Part shown: positions 61,618 to 64,000 of the stretch, piece after piece
Layout: each line of letters starts with the position of its first letter
How positions within the stretch are numbered: position 1 is the stretch's first letter
Origin: Streptomyces sp. NBC_00234
GTDB taxonomy: Bacteria; Actinomycetota; Actinomycetes; Streptomycetales; Streptomycetaceae
DNA length: 64,000 nucleotides
NCBI RefSeq assembly: GCF_036195325.1
Contig: NZ_CP108101.1
Location: forward strand, 4,092,001-4,156,000
Direction: 5' to 3'
Made by a program: the position numbers and the translations under genes
Notes under the pieces: generated by a model
Told to the model about the DNA's origin: nothing
The model's input: the letters and a program-made list of their open reading frames with translations, nothing else
The model's database searches: none

Positions 61618-63000
61618 ATGACTTCCCCCAATGAAGAGTTGCTCCCGAATACGCGACGTGCCCTGCTGCACCGCATCGCGACGGCTCAGTCCGAAGGCCG
61701 TACGCCCTCGTTCGTCGCGGCGGTGCAGCGGGAGGGCCGGACCGTCTGGGACGGGGCGCGCAGCTGTGTCGAGGGCCATGCCCCCGATACGGATACGCAG
61801 TTCAGAATCGGCTCCCTCACCAAGACGTTCACCGCCGTCCTGGTGCTCCGGCTGAGGGACGAGGGTCTGTTGGATCTGGACGACGCCCTGGAGAAGCACC
61901 TTCCCGGTACGGGCGTGGGCGACGTGACCGTCTTCCAGCTTCTCGGGCACAGCGCGGGCCTGGCCGCCGAGTCGCCCGCTCCCTGGTGGGAGAGGACGCC
62001 CGGGACCGTCCGTCCCGGGCTTGCCGACGTCCTCGGCGACCAGCCGCAGACACAGCCGGCAGGCCGGGGCCATCACTACTCCAACCCCGGCTACACCCTG
62101 CTTGGCGCGCTCGTCGAAGCGGTACGAGGGGCCTCCTGGGAAGAGGTGCTGCGCCGGGAGATCCTGGAACCGCTGGGGATGCACCGTACGAGTGCGCAGC
62201 CGGTGGCGCCGCACGCAGGCGGCTGGGCCGTGCACCCCTGGGCGGACGTCATGCTTCCCGAACCGACCGAGGACCTCGGCCTGATGGCTCCGGCCGGCCA
62301 GCTCTGGTCGACGGCGGCCGACCTCCTCCGCTTCGCGGCGTTCCTGGCCGAGGGGGACGAGAGGGTCCTCGGCGAAGCGTCCGTGCGGGAGATGCGGGTG
62401 CCGGCGGCCTTGCCCCCTGCAGGAGAGTGGGACGGTGCCTACGGCCTCGGTCTGCAGGTCGTGCGCAGGGACGGCCGGACGCTCGTCGGTCACACGGGTT
62501 CGCTGCCGGGATTCCTGGCCGCGCTGTGGTTCTGCGTGGAGGACGGCCTTGCCGCCGTCGCGCTCACCAATGCCACGTCCGGGCCGCCCACGGCCACCGT
62601 TGCCGCCGATCTCGTGCAGATCGTCGCCGATGCGGAGCCCCGCATCCCGGCGCCGTGGCGTCCGCTGCCCGAAGTCGACACGGAACTACTGGCGCTGACC
62701 GGTCCCTGGTACTGGGGAACCCATGCCTACGTCCTGAAGCTGGTCGCCGACCGTGGCGTGGAGCTCCTGCCCCTGCGCAACGGTGGCCGCAGTGCCCGCT
62801 TCCTGGCCCGGCCGGACGGTACATGGACGGGCCTCGACGGGTACTACGCGGGGGAGACCCTCCGTGTCGTGCGGAACGGCGACGGCGCGGTGGACCACCT
62901 CGACCTGGGTTCCTTCGTCTTCACGCGTGAACCGTACGACCCGGGTACGGCCATCCCCGGTGGCGTGGACGCCGAGGGCTGGCGAGGACTCGCGCCCTGA
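61618..63000 (+). CDS. Serine hydrolase (class C beta-lactamase / DD-peptidase family)
   Basis: 460 residues. SxxK Ser66 (SLTK), YxN Tyr154 (YSN) and HTG (GHTGSLPGF) in place of KTG, all present. No signal peptide at the N-terminus, so it is probably cytoplasmic or an esterase-type member rather than a secreted beta-lactamase. C-terminal 100 residues form an additional beta-domain. Substrate unknown. Confidence 0.9.
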   Translation: MTSPNEELLPNTRRALLHRIATAQSEGRTPSFVAAVQREGRTVWDGARSCVEGHAPDTDTQFRIGSLTKTFTAVLVLRLRDEGLLDLDDALEKHLPGTGVGDVTVFQLLGHSAGLAAESPAPWWERTPGTVRPGLADVLGDQPQTQPAGRGHHYSNPGYTLLGALVEAVRGASWEEVLRREILEPLGMHRTSAQPVAPHAGGWAVHPWADVMLPEPTEDLGLMAPAGQLWSTAADLLRFAAFLAEGDERVLGEASVREMRVPAALPPAGEWDGAYGLGLQVVRRDGRTLVGHTGSLPGFLAALWFCVEDGLAAVALTNATSGPPTATVAADLVQIVADAEPRIPAPWRPLPEVDTELLALTGPWYWGTHAYVLKLVADRGVELLPLRNGGRSARFLARPDGTWTGLDGYYAGETLRVVRNGDGAVDHLDLGSFVFTREPYDPGTAIPGGVDAEGWRGLAP

Positions 63001-63015
63001 GTCCCCCAGCGGCTC

Positions 63016-63029
63016 GTTTCACGTGAAAC
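63016..63029. other. parS site
   Basis: Perfect GTTTCACGTGAAAC at the convergent junction of the serine hydrolase and winged-helix genes, about 45 kb from oriC. Confidence 0.95.
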
Positions 63030-63050
63030 ACCAGAACGGCGCGCCCTCGT

Positions 63051-64000
63051 TCAGGCTGTCAGTTCGCGCTCCAGCGGGGTGTGGAAGCGCGGCGTGATGC
63101 GGCTCTCGCCCACCCACTCCGCCAGCCGGGACGCCTCCGCCTCGATCGCGGTCGAGGCGTCCCGGCCGACGTCGGAGAGCAGGCGCCAGACGAGCTCTCC
63201 GTCGGCGCGCTGGGCCCAGCCGCCGACGATGCTGCCGTTCCACCAGACCGTGGGGCCGGCGTTGCCCGATCGGTCGAACAGCGCGGCGCGATGCCCGGAC
63301 GGAAGATGGAAGCCCCGGTCCGCCCAGCCCATCGCGCTCGGATCGAGAGCCGGCAGCAGTGCGGCCCAGGGCTCCAGCGCGGGTTCGGGGGAGCTGTCGC
63401 CCGGTGCGACCCAACCGCTTGTGCCGTCGTCGAGCCGCACTTCCTCGGCCCCGGCTGCCACCAGTGCCTTGCGGGCCTGGCCGAGGCTCCAGCCGGTCCA
63501 CCACTTGAGGTCGGCTTCGGTCGCGGGGCCGTACGAACGGAGCCAGCGCACGGCCAGTTCGGTCTGCGCCTCGGCCGTGGCACGTGTGGGCCATGGGTCC
63601 GATGCCGTCCAGCGGAACTGACTGGACGTCCAGGAGCCCCGTGGCCTGTCGCGGCGGATGTGTCCTTCGGCGGCCATGATGCGGATGATCCGGGAGGCGA
63701 CGCCCTGGACCGTCTCGTACTTCTTGCCGGGGAAAACGGTGATCTTCGTCCGGAGGGCCGGTACCGCGGCGGAGAGTTCGCTGCCGGTCGCCCGGCCACG
63801 CGCCGCCAGCGCGGTGAGGGTCTCTCGCTCGGCCTCGGCGAGCCAGTTCTCGTCCAACCCGTGGCCGTCCTCCTCGAAGTGCTTGAGGAGCGTGCGACGT
63901 TCCTTTGCTGCCACGGCCCGTGCGTTCGACGCGTCCACCCAGGGGGCGAGTTCCCTGGACACGGTGAAGAGCGTGTTGCGCATGGACAGCAGTCGGACCA
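63051..64000 (-). CDS. Winged-helix DNA-binding protein, AlkZ-like (5' truncated)
   Basis: 316 visible residues. The first 5 codons before the ATG at 63983 read VRLLS in frame and match the family block VRxxxMRxTLFxVxRE, so the true N-terminus lies beyond 64000. The HTH_42 (DUF1006) family includes DNA glycosylases AlkZ/YcaQ. Segments GKKYETVQGVASRIIRIM, LKWWTGWSLGQARKAL and DPSAMGWADRGF are typical. The catalytic Gln motif of AlkZ is not in view. Confidence 0.82.
   Translation of the reverse strand, partial: VRLLSMRNTLFTVSRELAPWVDASNARAVAAKERRTLLKHFEEDGHGLDENWLAEAERETLTALAARGRATGSELSAAVPALRTKITVFPGKKYETVQGVASRIIRIMAAEGHIRRDRPRGSWTSSQFRWTASDPWPTRATAEAQTELAVRWLRSYGPATEADLKWWTGWSLGQARKALVAAGAEEVRLDDGTSGWVAPGDSSPEPALEPWAALLPALDPSAMGWADRGFHLPSGHRAALFDRSGNAGPTVWWNGSIVGGWAQRADGELVWRLLSDVGRDASTAIEAEASRLAEWVGESRITPRFHTPLERELTA

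Overview
The window is a piece of a Streptomyces chromosome centred on the origin of replication. Evidence: very high G+C with G/C at codon third positions; many GTG starts; a dense cluster of TTGTCCACA-type DnaA boxes between dnaN and dnaA; eight perfect copies of the parS 14-mer GTTTCACGTGAAAC; and actinobacterial families such as DUF3566, DLW-39, DUF6344 and DciA. From memory, gene order from pcnA to the Ile and Ala tRNAs follows the Mycobacterium tuberculosis order Rv3907c to alaT. Differences here are an inserted gnd, no cwlM or mutT4, and murJ and its pseudokinase as two genes.

Layout. 1-7042: tRNA-Ala (cut by the window edge), an HTH gene, a membrane-tethered Ser/Thr kinase, a two-gene set of secreted membrane-anchored proteins (one with a VWA domain), two tiny actinobacterial genes and tRNA-Ile. 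7114-16882 (minus): the replication set DUF3566-gyrA-gyrB, dciA-recF, gnd and dnaN. 16883-17749: oriC. 17829-19613: dnaA (minus). 19994-25986 (plus): rpmH-rnpA-yidD-yidC-khpB, then rsmG and parA-parB. 26290-26907: a GNAT gene. 26990-36459 (minus): an envelope and redox cluster, DUF6049, murJ, pseudokinase, sigM, anti-sigma factor, trxB, trxA.

36642-54385 is still core genome: pcnA, an MFS exporter, ino1 with a PadR regulator and a clear palindromic operator, a class A PBP, a GT87 glycosyltransferase, an alanine-racemase-like gene beside femX, and rpsF-ssb-rpsR-rplI, a MATE exporter and dnaB. From about 54.6 kb to the end the content looks accessory: SDR/LysR, an AraC regulator between two glyoxalase-fold genes that share a duplicated promoter, a PPOX flavoprotein, a secreted BLIP-like protein, DoxX, TetR, a DHFR-like reductase, a serine hydrolase and a truncated winged-helix gene.

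How it works together. DnaA, DnaN, RecF, DciA, DnaB, SSB and gyrase supply initiation and elongation at oriC. ParA/ParB act on parS sites, four of which form long palindromes at gene 3' ends or inside a gene. DUF6049, MurJ, the pseudokinase, the PBP and FemX are cell-wall functions. SigM and its anti-sigma factor sit beside trxBA, which carries a textbook SigR promoter. The most unusual signals are the parS/terminator fusions, DnaA-box groups away from oriC (at parA and dnaB), the duplicated AraC/VOC promoter with leaderless starts, and the BLIP-like inhibitor.
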